Positions 53,943-64,000 of a stretch of DNA of 64,000 bases are shown in pieces. The first letter of the stretch is position 1. Every line of letters starts with the position of its first letter. The notes below the pieces were generated by a model, which was not told the origin of the DNA, made no database searches, and was given only the letters and a program-made list of their open reading frames with translations. The stretch is from Rhizobiaceae bacterium (GTDB lineage: Bacteria > Pseudomonadota > Alphaproteobacteria > Rhizobiales > Rhizobiaceae). A program made the position numbers and the translations under genes. Where the stretch lies: contig JABABQ010000041.1 of assembly GCA_014238155.1 (NCBI GenBank), forward strand, positions 1 through 64,000, in the 5' to 3' direction.

Positions 53943-54112
53943 CAAGTTCCGATGAAACCACCTGATGATACATTGTGCAATTAACCGGCTGAAAATGATC
54001 CTCTGAATTTGCTCCCCCGACTGAACGTCAGCATACTGACATTTGGAACAAACTGGCCCGCTAATTGCTCCCCTTATTGGACATAGATTATGCGGAGCAA
54101 TTACGTCTCGAA

Positions 54113-55366
54113 ATGGCACACTTAAGAATAAATTTTGGCGATCAGCTTCAGTCGATGTTCTCTTCCGGGAATTCTGTTCGCGATCGGGACGAAAAACCCA
54201 CAGGTCGAATCCCCAGGAAACTTGATCTCGACATTCAGGTTAGTGTGAATCCTCAGGAGATTGAACAGGACTGGCGGAAATTCGAGGACCGACTGGATCT
54301 GAACCACGCCTGCTCCACCTGGTGCCTCGCCTGGTACAAGGCTCATCATGGTTCAACGAATGTGCAGCCTTTTGTTATCACGGGACGTAAACGCACTGGT
54401 CAACTTCAGTTCATATTGCCTTTGGAATTGCGTCGCATTGGATTCCTGAATGTTCTCGTAGCCCCAGGAGCTGGTCACACGACCTATTTTGCGGGTCTTT
54501 ACTCAAACCAGGTTCTGCAAATTTTCAGGCGTGGCGAAGGTATCGATTTCTGGGAGCAGGTATTGACCAGCATCAACAAGGTGGACGCGTTGTTGATTGA
54601 AGGATTTTCAGTTGAGAAATTCGGCCCACATCACCCCTTGGCCCTGTTGCCGCAATCGGATGCTGCACACGGGTCCATGCGAATGGACATATCTTCAGAC
54701 TGGCCCGCTCAATATGAGGAAATGATCAGTTCCAAACTGAAAGCAGATGATCGCCGCTGTGCAAAACGTCTAGCAGAAATTGGGGAGTTGAAGCACGTCG
54801 TTGCCGAGACATCTGACCACCGCCAGACGTTGCTCAAAGAGTTGCTGCAGCAAAAAGCAACCCAGTTTGCAGCGATGAATGTGGTTGATCCTTTCAAAAC
54901 CAGAGAAATTACAGCTTTCTATAAACGATTGATCGACATAGACGAAGCACAGGAAACATCTTCGCTCTATTTCTCAGCTTTGACGTTGGATGGTGTTCCT
55001 TTGGCATTGAATTTTGGTCTGCTGGACGATGGTGAATGCCATGGACTTATCACTTCCATGACGGATAGCGACAAACGCCGCTTTTCTCCCGGAAGGCTGT
55101 TGCTTGGGCATACCAACAAGTACCTGTCCAGCATCGGAATACGACGCCACGATTTTGGCATGGGCATGCTTTCCTATAAAGCGGTTTGGTGTCAGCGAGA
55201 GCTAAGGCGCCAACACATTGAAATAGGATTTACCGGACTGGGGCGGCTATTCCTATGGCACCAACATTCCATTCAGGAATTCAAACGTTGGCTGAAGTCG
55301 CATCAGGAAGTAAAACGTATCCTCAACGGCGCGCTCAATTTTCCATCGCGTTTTAGCAAATCGTAA
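54113..55366 (+). CDS. GNAT-fold acyltransferase (CelD/BcsL, FemAB-like)
   Basis: A 417-residue protein resembling the CelD/BcsL family of predicted acetyltransferases. It has an N-terminal domain with W-R-K-F-E-D-R-L and T-W-C-L-A-W-Y-K-A-H-H, and a C-terminal FemAB-type GNAT region. The latter has F-Y-K-R-L-I-D-I-D, Y-F-S-A-L-T-L-D-G-V-P-L-A and S-P-G-R-L-L-L-G-H. Such enzymes modify exopolysaccharide or envelope polymers. ATG 54113 is preferred; an in-frame TTG lies at 54065. The stop codon directly abuts a solo MITE end, so the native C-terminus may have been altered. Confidence 0.8.
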   Translation: MAHLRINFGDQLQSMFSSGNSVRDRDEKPTGRIPRKLDLDIQVSVNPQEIEQDWRKFEDRLDLNHACSTWCLAWYKAHHGSTNVQPFVITGRKRTGQLQFILPLELRRIGFLNVLVAPGAGHTTYFAGLYSNQVLQIFRRGEGIDFWEQVLTSINKVDALLIEGFSVEKFGPHHPLALLPQSDAAHGSMRMDISSDWPAQYEEMISSKLKADDRRCAKRLAEIGELKHVVAETSDHRQTLLKELLQQKATQFAAMNVVDPFKTREITAFYKRLIDIDEAQETSSLYFSALTLDGVPLALNFGLLDDGECHGLITSMTDSDKRRFSPGRLLLGHTNKYLSSIGIRRHDFGMGMLSYKAVWCQRELRRQHIEIGFTGLGRLFLWHQHSIQEFKRWLKSHQEVKRILNGALNFPSRFSKS

Positions 55367-55394
55367 TTAGCTCCATTTAATCGTGAACGGCTCT
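55365..55394. repeat. Solo MITE end (30 bp)
   Basis: This stretch equals, base for base, the reverse complement of the left end of MITE copy 2 (from its inner AATTAGCTCC to the outer ACGGCTCT), ending two bases short of the terminus. No matching second end is nearby, so it is a remnant of a deleted element. Confidence 0.8.
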
Positions 55395-55617
55395 GGAGCC
55401 TGGTGTTTTCATGGAGTGAATATCATGCTCCCCCGCCACCAAAATCGCCCACCGGCCGTATGAATTTCCAGTCCATAAAAAGATACTCCATCGGTCACTG
55501 ATCTATGGACATCACGTGCGTTTTGAGACAAATAGAGTTGAATTTTTCTAAATCGATTAAAACACAACACCTTTGGGGCTCACCTCGCCGATCAAAGGTG
55601 AATATGGAATCTCTTAA

Positions 55618-58011
55618 ATGACATCGCTGCACAAACCAGATGCCGATCAACTACGCCATGAAATACTGCGTCATCTCAAATATTCCCTGGGTAAAGATGA
55701 GTCCCATGCGACGATATATGACTGGCGCATGTCCTTATCGCTGGCGTTGCGCGATCTGGTTGTCGATCCGTGGTTCGCAAGCACGAGGCAGACTTATAAG
55801 TCGGGGGTAAAGCGGGTTTATTATCTGTCCATGGAATTTTTGATCGGCCGTCTGATCGAAGATGTAATGACCAATCTGCGGGTCGACGACATCGCCAGGA
55901 ATGCAATCGCTGACCTGGGCCAGGATTATGATGAAGTCGTCCACGACGAACCTGACGCGGCGCTGGGCAATGGCGGTCTGGGACGTCTGGCAGCCTGTTT
56001 TCTCGACAGCCTGTCGACCTTGGGCATCCCTGCTTATGGCTACGGGATTCGGTATGAACATGGGCTGTTTCAACAACGGTTTGAAGATGGACGCCAGATC
56101 GAGACGGCGGAGAACTGGTTGGCGCAAAAGCACGCATGGGAATTTGAACGGCCTGAAGTGTCCTATCCAATAAATTTCGGTGGCTATGTTCACCAGTCTG
56201 GCAGCAAAGCAAGCTGGCACCCGGCGGAAACGGTGCTTGCGTCGGCCTACGACACTCCGGTTGTTGGCTGGCAGGGCAAGTGGGCGAATACATTGCGACT
56301 TTGGGCGGCCAAACCAACGCGTATATTCGATTTGGAAAGTTTCAACCGCGGCAATTATCTGGCAGCCAGCGAACCGGAAGCCCTGGCACGTACAATTTCG
56401 CGTGTCCTCTATCCTGATGATACAACCGACACTGGCAAAGAGCTTCGACTGAAGCAGGAATATTTCTTCACATCAGCCTCCATTCAGGATCTGCTTCGAC
56501 GTTTCATTTCTGAAGGCCATCCTCTGAACAACCTTGCCGATCATGTAGCCATTCAGCTCAACGATACTCATCCAGCGATTGCCGGTCCCGAACTGGTTAG
56601 ACTGTTGGTAGATGATCAGGACATGGACGTTGATAAGGCAATTGTTCTTGCCCGCAATTGTCTTGCCTACACCAATCATACCCTGTTGCCAGAAGCCCTG
56701 GAGCGCTGGGATGAAGCTCTGTTTGCCCGGGTGCTGCCTCGCCATCACCGTCTCATTGAGCTGATCGAGGACTGGCATCTGAACAACACCGACAGCACCG
56801 TGCGCATCATCGAGGACGGCTCAGTCAAAATGGGTGAACTGTCCTTCATAATGGCGCATAAGGTAAATGGTGTCTCAGCGCTGCACACTGAACTGATCAA
56901 ACAGACCTTGTTTTCAGACCTGCACGGAACCTATCCAGACCGAATAATCAATCAGACAAATGGCATCACACCCCGTCGCTGGCTGTATTCCTGTAATCGT
57001 GAATTGAGCAATCTGATAACATCCCAATTGGGCGATCAGTGGCCGAATAATCTCGACCAGTTGGATAAGCTCGCCGATTTGGCAGAAGACACCGGATTTC
57101 AAGATGCGTTCCGCAGTGCAAAAGCAAGCAATAAAAGCCGTATGGCCGATTGGATCAAGCAGCGGGACGGCACCATCATCAATCCTGAAGCGCTGTTTGA
57201 TGTGCAGATCAAACGCATCCACGAATACAAACGTCAGTTGATGAACCTGCTGGAAACCGTTGCGCTATGGAATGATATCCGTGACAATCCTGACGCTGAA
57301 TGGACGCCTCGCCTGAAAGTATTCGGCGGCAAGGCAGCTCCCGGCTATGTCGTGGCAAAAGAAGTCATTCATCTTGTCAATGATGTCGCCAAACGGATCA
57401 ATGCTGACAAGATTACGCAGTCACACCTGCAAATTCTCTATCCTGAGAACTACAATGTCTCGATGGCAGAGGTCCTGATCCCGGCGGCAGATTTATCCGA
57501 GCAGATTTCGACCGCTGGCAAAGAGGGGTCAGGCACCGGCAATATGAAATTTGCGCTCAATGGTGCGTTGACGATCGGGACGCTTGACGGAGCCAATGTT
57601 GAAATTCGAGATTGCGTAGGTGCCGAAAATTTCTATCTGTTTGGTCTCAATGCCGCCGAAGTTGTAGACCGTAGATTGCAGGGGGATTTCGCCCGACAGG
57701 CAATCGAGGCAAGCCCCAGACTTACCCGAGTGTTGAACCAGATCGCAGACGGCGAATTCTCACCTGGAGAGCCGCAGCGCTATGCCGCCTTGGTGCGCCG
57801 CCTTTACGAACATGACTATTTCCTCGTCACTTGCGATTTCGACGACTATTTCAACACCCAACGCGCGGTAGACAAAGACTATAATGACGTTGCAGGATGG
57901 ACAACAAAGTGCATCTACAACACGGCTGGGATGGGTTGGTTTTCATCTGACCGTACCATAGCCAGCTATGCGCGAGACATTTGGAACGTGGCACCAAGCC
58001 AGGCCAGATAG
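55618..58011 (+). CDS. glgP: Glycogen phosphorylase
   Basis: A 797-residue alpha-glucan phosphorylase (GT35). Recognisable are V-Y-Y-L-S-M-E-F-L-I-G-R, A-L-G-N-G-G-L-G-R-L-A-A-C-F-L-D-S, and the PLP-lysine region G-S-G-T-G-N-M-K-F-A-L-N-G with T-L-D-G-A-N-V-E-I. It releases glucose-1-phosphate from glycogen. Full length for the family. First gene of glgPBCAX; its stop lies 5 bp before glgB. Confidence 0.96.
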   Translation: MTSLHKPDADQLRHEILRHLKYSLGKDESHATIYDWRMSLSLALRDLVVDPWFASTRQTYKSGVKRVYYLSMEFLIGRLIEDVMTNLRVDDIARNAIADLGQDYDEVVHDEPDAALGNGGLGRLAACFLDSLSTLGIPAYGYGIRYEHGLFQQRFEDGRQIETAENWLAQKHAWEFERPEVSYPINFGGYVHQSGSKASWHPAETVLASAYDTPVVGWQGKWANTLRLWAAKPTRIFDLESFNRGNYLAASEPEALARTISRVLYPDDTTDTGKELRLKQEYFFTSASIQDLLRRFISEGHPLNNLADHVAIQLNDTHPAIAGPELVRLLVDDQDMDVDKAIVLARNCLAYTNHTLLPEALERWDEALFARVLPRHHRLIELIEDWHLNNTDSTVRIIEDGSVKMGELSFIMAHKVNGVSALHTELIKQTLFSDLHGTYPDRIINQTNGITPRRWLYSCNRELSNLITSQLGDQWPNNLDQLDKLADLAEDTGFQDAFRSAKASNKSRMADWIKQRDGTIINPEALFDVQIKRIHEYKRQLMNLLETVALWNDIRDNPDAEWTPRLKVFGGKAAPGYVVAKEVIHLVNDVAKRINADKITQSHLQILYPENYNVSMAEVLIPAADLSEQISTAGKEGSGTGNMKFALNGALTIGTLDGANVEIRDCVGAENFYLFGLNAAEVVDRRLQGDFARQAIEASPRLTRVLNQIADGEFSPGEPQRYAALVRRLYEHDYFLVTCDFDDYFNTQRAVDKDYNDVAGWTTKCIYNTAGMGWFSSDRTIASYARDIWNVAPSQAR

Positions 58012-58016
58012 GCAGC

Positions 58017-60254
58017 ATGGTTCAGAAAGTTAACATGCCAATTGGCCCGGACGATGCAAAACAGCTAGCCGCGGGGTGTCACCCCGATCCCCATGCCATT
58101 CTTGGTATGCATGAGCACGAGTCCAATTTTTCTATCTGCGTATTCATTCCCGACGCCCAAACCGTTTCCGTCATTGATGCAAATTCAAAAAAAACCGTAG
58201 CGGATCTTGAACCTGTGCTGGGCAGCCAGGGTTTGTTTTCCGGCTGGGTCAGCAGCCGAAAGAAGGCATTTCAATATTTGCTGGACGTTTCAAACGGCGA
58301 CCATAGACGGTTACAGCATGATCCATACAGTTTCTCGCAAGTCATTGGTGACCTTGACCTGCACCTGTTCAATGAAGGTACCCATAACCGGCTCTGGAAG
58401 ATGCTGGGCGCTCATCAGATCACCCATAATGGCGTAAACGGCACTCATTTTGCTGTATGGGCTCCCAATGCGAGTAGCGTCAGCCTGGTTGGAGATTTCA
58501 ATCAATGGAATGGTGCTACCCATTGTTTGCGACCATTGGACCAATCCGGGATTTGGGAAATGTTCATTCCTGAACTGGGCGAGGGAGAAACCTACAAATA
58601 TCAGATTGTCGATCGTTCAGGCCAAATTCTGCCCCAGAAAGCAGACCCCGTGGGTTTCGGGTCGGAACACCCACCAAAAACAGCCTCGGTAGTTCGCAAT
58701 CTGGAGGGCTATAAGTGGTCAGACGCCAGCTGGATGGAAACCCGTCAGGAGCGTCAGAATATTGAGCAACCCATTTCTATTTATGAGGTTCATCTGGGGT
58801 CCTGGAAAAAAGTCGCCGAAGATGGTGGCCGGCCTCTGTCCTATCTCGAACACGCTTTCCAGCTTGTCAGCTATGTGAAAGCTATGGGCTTCACTCATAT
58901 CGAACTGATGCCGATTTCCGAATTTCCTTTCGACGGCTCGTGGGGCTATCAGCCAGTTGGGCTTTACGCTCCAACCATTCGCTATGGAACACCTGATGAG
59001 TTCCGACAATTCGTCAACGCCTGCCATGACAGTGATATTGGCCTGTTGCTGGATTGGGTTCCCGGTCACTTCCCCGAAGACGCGCATGGATTGGGCCGTT
59101 TCGATGGCACGGCTCTTTATGAACATGAGGACCCCAAAGAGGGGTTTCATCCGGACTGGAACACATTGCTGTACAATTACGGCCGACGCGAAGTCACCAA
59201 TTATCTGATAGCCAATGCGACATACTGGTTGAGCGAACATCATGTCGACGGCCTTCGTGTAGACGCGGTTGCTTCAATGCTCTATCGCGATTATTCGCGC
59301 CAGGAAGGCGAATGGATCCCCAACGTCCATGGTGGCCGGGAAAATCTGGAAGCCATCGACTTTCTCAAAAAAATGAATGAAACCGCTTATGCCGACATGC
59401 CAGGAATCATGACGGTGGCGGAAGAGTCCACCGCGTTTCCCGGCGTCAGCGCACCAACCAGCCACGGTGGTCTTGGCTTCGGGTTCAAATGGAATATGGG
59501 CTGGATGAACGATTCTCTGGCCTATGTGCAAGAAGATCCGATCAACCGCAAATACCACCATCACAAGATGACATTTGGTCTTGACTACGCATTTTCGGAA
59601 AATTTCATCCTGCCCATCAGTCATGATGAGGTCGTCCATGGCAAAGGCTCGATGTTCAGCAAGATGCCGGGCAATGAAAATGAAAAATTTGCCAATCTGC
59701 GCGCCTATTATGGATTCATGTGGGGACATCCGGGCAAGAAGCTATTGTTTATGGGAAATGAAATTGCTCAACGCGACGAATGGAACAACGACAAAAGCCT
59801 AGACTGGCATTTGTTGGAGCAGACCCAAAACCAGGGCATGCAGAACCTCATTCGTGACCTGAACCATCTATATCGTTCAAATACGGCTCTTCACGAGTTG
59901 GACTGCAAGCCCGAGGGGTTTGAATGGGTGGAGGGCGATGCCAGTGAAGAGTCTCTATTTGTCTGGCTGCGCAACAGCAGCGACCCTGAAGATACAATTT
60001 TGATCATCTCCAACTTTACCCCAATTGAACGGCGGGATCGCCAAATTGGTGTTCCAACCGCCGGATATTGGCGTGAGTTACTCAACTCCGATGCATCCCA
60101 TTACGGTGGTGCGAATCGCGGAAATCTGGGGGGCTGCGAAAGCCGAGAAATCGCCGCATCGGGACGCGATCAATCGATCTGTATAACTATCCCACCACTT
60201 TCAACGCTGTTTTTGAAATTGGACCCATCCACAGCGAAATCGAAAAACCACTGA
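58017..60254 (+). CDS. glgB: 1,4-alpha-glucan branching enzyme
   Basis: A 745-residue GH13 branching enzyme with an N-terminal CBM48-type domain ([17 protein letters not shown]) and catalytic barrel: nucleophile Asp in [12 protein letters not shown], acid Glu in T-V-A-E-E-S-T, Asp in [10 protein letters not shown]. It introduces alpha-1,6 branches into glycogen. ATG 58017 chosen over an earlier frame extension inside glgP. Confidence 0.96.
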   Translation: MVQKVNMPIGPDDAKQLAAGCHPDPHAILGMHEHESNFSICVFIPDAQTVSVIDANSKKTVADLEPVLGSQGLFSGWVSSRKKAFQYLLDVSNGDHRRLQHDPYSFSQVIGDLDLHLFNEGTHNRLWKMLGAHQITHNGVNGTHFAVWAPNASSVSLVGDFNQWNGATHCLRPLDQSGIWEMFIPELGEGETYKYQIVDRSGQILPQKADPVGFGSEHPPKTASVVRNLEGYKWSDASWMETRQERQNIEQPISIYEVHLGSWKKVAEDGGRPLSYLEHAFQLVSYVKAMGFTHIELMPISEFPFDGSWGYQPVGLYAPTIRYGTPDEFRQFVNACHDSDIGLLLDWVPGHFPEDAHGLGRFDGTALYEHEDPKEGFHPDWNTLLYNYGRREVTNYLIANATYWLSEHHVDGLRVDAVASMLYRDYSRQEGEWIPNVHGGRENLEAIDFLKKMNETAYADMPGIMTVAEESTAFPGVSAPTSHGGLGFGFKWNMGWMNDSLAYVQEDPINRKYHHHKMTFGLDYAFSENFILPISHDEVVHGKGSMFSKMPGNENEKFANLRAYYGFMWGHPGKKLLFMGNEIAQRDEWNNDKSLDWHLLEQTQNQGMQNLIRDLNHLYRSNTALHELDCKPEGFEWVEGDASEESLFVWLRNSSDPEDTILIISNFTPIERRDRQIGVPTAGYWRELLNSDASHYGGANRGNLGGCESREIAASGRDQSICITIPPLSTLFLKLDPSTAKSKNH

Positions 60255-60270
60255 ACGAGAGGACTTAAAA

Positions 60271-61530
60271 ATGGATATGGAATCCCAAAGACTCGCGCAA
60301 CAAACTATGGCTTTCGTTCTTGCCGGTGGCCGAGGCAGTCGGTTGATGGAGTTGACCGAAATACGCGCCAAACCGGCGGTTTATTTTGGTGGCAAATCGC
60401 GCATCATCGATTTTGCGCTTTCCAACGCGGTCAATTCGGGCATTCGCCGTCTTGGCGTTGCCACCCAATACAAGGCCCATTCGCTCATCCGTCACCTGCA
60501 GCGTGGTTGGAGTTTTTTTCGAGCGGAACGCAATGAATCACTCGACATATTGCCCGCCTCCCAACAGCTTGATGAAGACAATTGGTACAAAGGTACCGCC
60601 GACGCAGTGTTTCAGAACATTGGTGTCATCGAAGGTAACAATACAAAATATGTCATAATTTTGGCTGGCGACCACATCTACAAACAAGACTATTCGCGGA
60701 TGATCCAGCAGCATGTAATGAGCGGTGCCGATGTTACCGTTGGCTGCATTGAAGTGCCGCGGATGGAAGCGGTAGGCTTTGGCGTAATGCATGTCGATGA
60801 GGACGACAACATATTGGATTTCATTGAAAAACCCGCCGATCCACCGGCCATGCCGGGTCATCCTGATCTCGCTCTGGCCAGCATGGGCATTTATGTATTC
60901 GAGACCGAGTATATGTTCAAACTGCTGCATGAAGACGCAGCCGACCCCCATTCCAGCCATGATTTTGGCAAAGACATCATCCCTCGCGTCGTCAAAAATG
61001 GAAAGGCAATTGCCCATCCATTTTCTCGTTCCTGTGTACGCAGTGGCCTGGAAAAAACACCCTATTGGCGCGATGTCGGAACGGTCGATGCTTTCTGGCA
61101 GGCCAATATCGATCTGACCGATTTTACGCCCGAGCTTGATCTCTACGACGATGCCTGGCCGATCTGGACATATTCTGAGCTGACGCCCCCTGCCAAATTC
61201 ATCCATAACGAAGAGGGAAGGCGTGGAAATGCAGTATCCTCTCTGGTTTCCGGCGGGTGTATCATTTCGGGCTCGCAATTGGAAAATTGCCTGCTCTACA
61301 CCGGTGTGCGCACCCATTCATTTGCAAAGCTCACCGGTGTCATCGCGATGCCTTATGTGGATATCGGGCGCAAAGCGGAACTCACCAAAGTGGTGATTGA
61401 TCGCGGTGTCAAAATACCGCCCGGCCTGGTGGTAGGTGAAGATGCGGAACTCGACGCCAAGCGGTTCCGGCGATCGCCGGGAGGCGTTTGCCTGATTACC
61501 CAGTCCATGATCGACGCATTGGAAGACTGA
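60271..61530 (+). CDS. glgC: Glucose-1-phosphate adenylyltransferase
   Basis: A 419-residue ADP-glucose pyrophosphorylase: nucleotide-binding [28 protein letters not shown] and the Glc1P-binding I-E-K-P. A C-terminal left-handed beta-helix region follows. It makes ADP-glucose, the rate-limiting precursor of glycogen. Good GAGGA ribosome-binding site. Confidence 0.96.
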   Translation: MDMESQRLAQQTMAFVLAGGRGSRLMELTEIRAKPAVYFGGKSRIIDFALSNAVNSGIRRLGVATQYKAHSLIRHLQRGWSFFRAERNESLDILPASQQLDEDNWYKGTADAVFQNIGVIEGNNTKYVIILAGDHIYKQDYSRMIQQHVMSGADVTVGCIEVPRMEAVGFGVMHVDEDDNILDFIEKPADPPAMPGHPDLALASMGIYVFETEYMFKLLHEDAADPHSSHDFGKDIIPRVVKNGKAIAHPFSRSCVRSGLEKTPYWRDVGTVDAFWQANIDLTDFTPELDLYDDAWPIWTYSELTPPAKFIHNEEGRRGNAVSSLVSGGCIISGSQLENCLLYTGVRTHSFAKLTGVIAMPYVDIGRKAELTKVVIDRGVKIPPGLVVGEDAELDAKRFRRSPGGVCLITQSMIDALED

Positions 61531-61531
61531 A

Positions 61532-62974
61532 TTGAAAATACTGCATGTTGCTTCTGAATGTGCCCCTTTTGTCAAAACCGGGGGTTTGGCGGACGTTGTC
61601 GGAGCCGTCCCAAAGGCGCTCGCCCAATTGGATGTCAGCGTCAAGATTGCGTTGCCAGCCTATCCCGCGCTTCAAAGCCTGGTGAGCCAGGGGCGCGTGT
61701 TGCAAACCTATGACGACATGTTCGGCGGGCCGGCTCGATTGGTCTCAGTACAATCGGAAGAACTCGACCTGCTGTTACTCGATGCTCCGCATCTGTTTGA
61801 CCGACCGGGCAATATATATCTGGATGAAACCGGTCGCGACTGGCAGGACAACCACCTGCGATTTGGGGCCCTGTGCAAAGTGGCGGCAGAGATTGCGCTT
61901 GATGGTGCCGAAGACTGGAAACCATCAATTGTTCATGCCCATGACTGGCAGGCCGGACTGGTGCCGTTGCTTATCAAGATGGCAAACCGGCAGGATGCGC
62001 CCAAATGTGTCATGACGATTCACAACATTGCATTTCAAGGATTGTTTCACTGGTCAACGCGCGAATTTTTCAACATTCCAGATCACCTCTTCACCCATGA
62101 AGGCGCTGAATATTATGGGCAACTGGGTTTCCTGAAATCCGGCCTCGCATTTGCAGACAAGATCACAACCGTCAGCCCGACCTATGCGGGCGAATTGTTA
62201 ACTCAGGAATTCGGCATGGGTTTGGAAGGTTTGTTGCAAGCCCGTCAGTCTGACCTCACCGGCATATTAAATGGCATAGACACAGATATCTGGAATCCCA
62301 ACACAGATCCCGCCCTGCCTGCACCCTATTCAGCCCGCAACCGGGTCAAAAAAAATAACAGCCGCGATGTGCTCGAATCCCGATTTGGCTTGACGGCGGA
62401 TCCTTCCTCTCCGCTGTTCTGTGTCATCAGTCGACTAACCGAGCAAAAGGGATTGGATCTGCTGCTGCAAGCCCTGCCCCATCTAGTCGAACAGGGAGGC
62501 CGCCTTGCTCTGTTGGGATCCGGTGCTGCAGATCTGGAGAATGGCTACCGGCAGGCGGCAAAACATTTTCCCGGCAGGGTAGGAGTGGTCATCGGTTATG
62601 ACGAGCAATTGTCACATCTGATGCAGGGAGGAAGCGACGCAATATTGGTTCCCTCACGATTTGAACCCTGTGGTCTGACCCAGCTTTACGGTCTGCGCTA
62701 CGGCACACTGCCCGTTGTGGCGTGCACTGGCGGGCTGGCCGATACGGTTGTCGACGCAACTGCTGAAAACCTGAAAGCGAAGATCGCTACTGGAATTCAA
62801 ATGCAACCGGGAAATGGTGATGCACTGAAAACAGCTATCACCCGTACATGTGAACTCTTCGTCAATCCAAAGGTCTGGAAGTCAATGATGGGAACGGCCA
62901 TGCGAACACCGGTGGGATGGCAGCAATCTGCCCATCAATACTGTGAGCTCTATCAGAACCTGATTGCGAAATAA
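61532..62974 (+). CDS. glgA: Glycogen synthase (ADP-glucose type)
   Basis: A 480-residue GT5 glycogen synthase. It begins L-K-I-L-H-V-A-S-E-C-A-P-F-V-K-T-G-G-L-A with the ADP-glucose-binding K-T-G-G-L. A C-terminal G-T half contains F-E-P-C-G-L-T-Q and Y-G-T-L-P-V. The start codon is TTG at 61532, one base after the glgC stop codon. It extends alpha-1,4 chains from ADP-glucose. Confidence 0.95.
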   Translation: MKILHVASECAPFVKTGGLADVVGAVPKALAQLDVSVKIALPAYPALQSLVSQGRVLQTYDDMFGGPARLVSVQSEELDLLLLDAPHLFDRPGNIYLDETGRDWQDNHLRFGALCKVAAEIALDGAEDWKPSIVHAHDWQAGLVPLLIKMANRQDAPKCVMTIHNIAFQGLFHWSTREFFNIPDHLFTHEGAEYYGQLGFLKSGLAFADKITTVSPTYAGELLTQEFGMGLEGLLQARQSDLTGILNGIDTDIWNPNTDPALPAPYSARNRVKKNNSRDVLESRFGLTADPSSPLFCVISRLTEQKGLDLLLQALPHLVEQGGRLALLGSGAADLENGYRQAAKHFPGRVGVVIGYDEQLSHLMQGGSDAILVPSRFEPCGLTQLYGLRYGTLPVVACTGGLADTVVDATAENLKAKIATGIQMQPGNGDALKTAITRTCELFVNPKVWKSMMGTAMRTPVGWQQSAHQYCELYQNLIAK

Positions 62975-62991
62975 GTAGGAAAACTGCGGCA

Positions 62992-64000
62992 ATGAAACTG
63001 CAACTGCAATCCGGAAATCATCACCATATGGGCGCGCGCTTTGACGGTGAAGGCACCAATTTTGCGGTTTTTTCAGCTCACGCCAGCCGAATGAACCTCT
63101 GCGTGTTTTCCGCCGACGGTAAAACCGAACTGGACCGGCAACCTCTACCGGAACGCACCGGCCATGTCTGGCACGGCTATGTACCGGGGTTAGATCCCGG
63201 AAGTCTTTACGGCTTTCGGGCTGAAGGTATCTACGCACCTGAGCAGGGACACAGATTTAATCCCAACAAACTGCTGATGGACCCCTATGCGCGTGAACTG
63301 TCGGGGGCATGGTCCAATGATTCTGCCACATTGGGGTATGTGCTCAACGCGGCCAGCCAGGACTTGTCTTTTGACAATCGTGACAGTGCATCTTTTGTCC
63401 CCAAATCAATTGTATCGCATCCCGAACTCTATTCTCACATTGAGCCAAGGACCGACACAGATTGGACAAATACCCTGATCTACGAAGCCCACCCCAAGGG
63501 GCTGACTATGGAATGCAACAAAGTTTCAAAATCGGTGCGAGGCACTTATGAGGCACTCGCCAGCGAGCCCGTATTGGACCATCTGCAAAAATTGGGCGTG
63601 TCCGCCATCGAGCTGTTGCCGATACACAGCTTCATCGACGATGACTTTTTGCTGAAGAAAAACCTGCGAAATTACTGGGGATACAACACAATTGGGTTTT
63701 TTGCACCGGAACCGCGATATTTTGGAGCAGAGGGGTTGGCTGGTTTTCAAAACATGGTGCGCCGCTTTCACTCCGCGGGCATCAAGGTGATATTGGATGT
63801 CGTCTATAATCACACTGCCGAAGGCGATCATCGTGGACCAACTCTTTGCATGCGTGGGCTTGATAATGCGTCTTACTATCGGCTGATTGGCGGTCAACCA
63901 CGCTACTATGTTAACGACACAGGCACCGGCAATACTCTCAACGTTTCTCACCCGTTCGTGCTGCGCATGGTCATGGACAGTCTTCGCTTCTGGGTGCAGC
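62992..64000 (+). CDS. glgX: Glycogen debranching enzyme GlgX, N-terminal part (runs off window)
   Basis: The first 336 codons of an isoamylase-type GH13 debranching enzyme: an N-terminal CBM48 domain (G-A-R-F-D-G-E-G-T-N-F-A-V-F; W-H-G-Y-V-P-G-L), then the barrel start L-I-Y-E-A-H-P-K-G and V-I-L-D-V-V-Y-N-H-T-A-E-G. The catalytic Asp and Glu lie beyond the window. It removes outer branches left by GlgP. Start ATG 62992 is 17 bp after glgA. Confidence 0.93.
   Translation, partial: MKLQLQSGNHHHMGARFDGEGTNFAVFSAHASRMNLCVFSADGKTELDRQPLPERTGHVWHGYVPGLDPGSLYGFRAEGIYAPEQGHRFNPNKLLMDPYARELSGAWSNDSATLGYVLNAASQDLSFDNRDSASFVPKSIVSHPELYSHIEPRTDTDWTNTLIYEAHPKGLTMECNKVSKSVRGTYEALASEPVLDHLQKLGVSAIELLPIHSFIDDDFLLKKNLRNYWGYNTIGFFAPEPRYFGAEGLAGFQNMVRRFHSAGIKVILDVVYNHTAEGDHRGPTLCMRGLDNASYYRLIGGQPRYYVNDTGTGNTLNVSHPFVLRMVMDSLRFWVQ

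Noticed and set aside
54065-54112. TTG start for the GNAT-like protein
   Set aside because: ATG 54113 is available. The 16 extra residues add nothing recognisable, although the longer form cannot be excluded.
1-64000. tRNA, rRNA or CRISPR arrays
   Set aside because: No cloverleaf-like segment, rRNA sequence or regularly spaced direct repeats were noticed on reading. A covariance-model scan would be needed to exclude small RNAs.

Overview
The window looks like a chromosomal segment of an alphaproteobacterium with moderate GC content. The evidence is the gene families present, a tad/cpa pilus locus with CtrA-type TTAA-N7-TTAA sites beside it, a Sit/Mnt metal transporter under Fur/Mur-type palindromes, an ECF42 sigma/DGPF pair, and a compact glycogen operon. 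Genus cannot be assigned from the sequence alone. No rRNA, tRNA or CRISPR array was recognised.

Layout. 1-139: one end of an IS66-family insertion sequence that runs off the left edge. 222-13804: a complete Flp/Tad pilus locus split into two divergent arms. The minus arm is tadA-tadB-tadC-tadD-cpaA. The plus arm is flp-cpaB-cpaC-small lipoprotein-tadG-like-tadE-like-tadE-like-tadZ, followed by an L,D-transpeptidase and a coiled-coil membrane protein. A gap of almost 800 bp between the arms carries the CtrA-like sites. 13893-20991: acyl-CoA dehydrogenase, the 5-oxoprolinase operon pxpABC, an aminotransferase, and an envelope cluster (exported Cys/His protein, lipoprotein L,D-transpeptidase, DsbA-like oxidoreductase, small protein). 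21026-34361: mixed metabolism (MmgE/PrpD, acyl-CoA ligase, PPOX flavoprotein, M24 peptidase, RsgA, IlvD/EDD dehydratase, broken RidA-like gene, phosphatase, SDR), then a galBCD-like operon for the lower gallate/protocatechuate 4,5-cleavage pathway. 34380-37819: membrane protein, then a PepSY-like acidic protein, a membrane-anchored LuxR-type regulator and a ferric-reductase-like flavoprotein. 38005-46714: cytochrome P450, D-cysteine-desulfhydrase-like enzyme, polar amino acid ABC transporter, and an operon of GST, creatininase-like, FAD amine oxidoreductase and class V aminotransferase. 46850-50373: small alpha/beta-barrel protein, ArsR regulator with YraQ-type permease, DGPF protein with ECF42 sigma factor. 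50362-53859: sitABCD-like Mn/Fe/Zn importer. 54113-55366: GNAT/CelD-like acyltransferase. 55618-64000: glgP-glgB-glgC-glgA-glgX, with glgX cut by the window end.

The most distinctive non-genic feature is a 275-bp MITE-like element with about 25-bp terminal inverted repeats and a TA target duplication. Two full copies (21026-21300 and 29766-30040) and one solo end (55365-55394) are present. One full copy interrupts a RidA-family gene, and removing it on paper restores an uninterrupted 161-codon reading frame. The other replaces the C-terminus of a MmgE/PrpD gene. The element's end carries in-frame stop codons, so it truncates genes cleanly.

The less usual gene arrangements are an L,D-transpeptidase translationally coupled to the Tad pilus operon, and the PepSY/LuxR/ferric-reductase module. 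Functional assignments come from reading the translated sequences and recognising motifs. No database search was possible.
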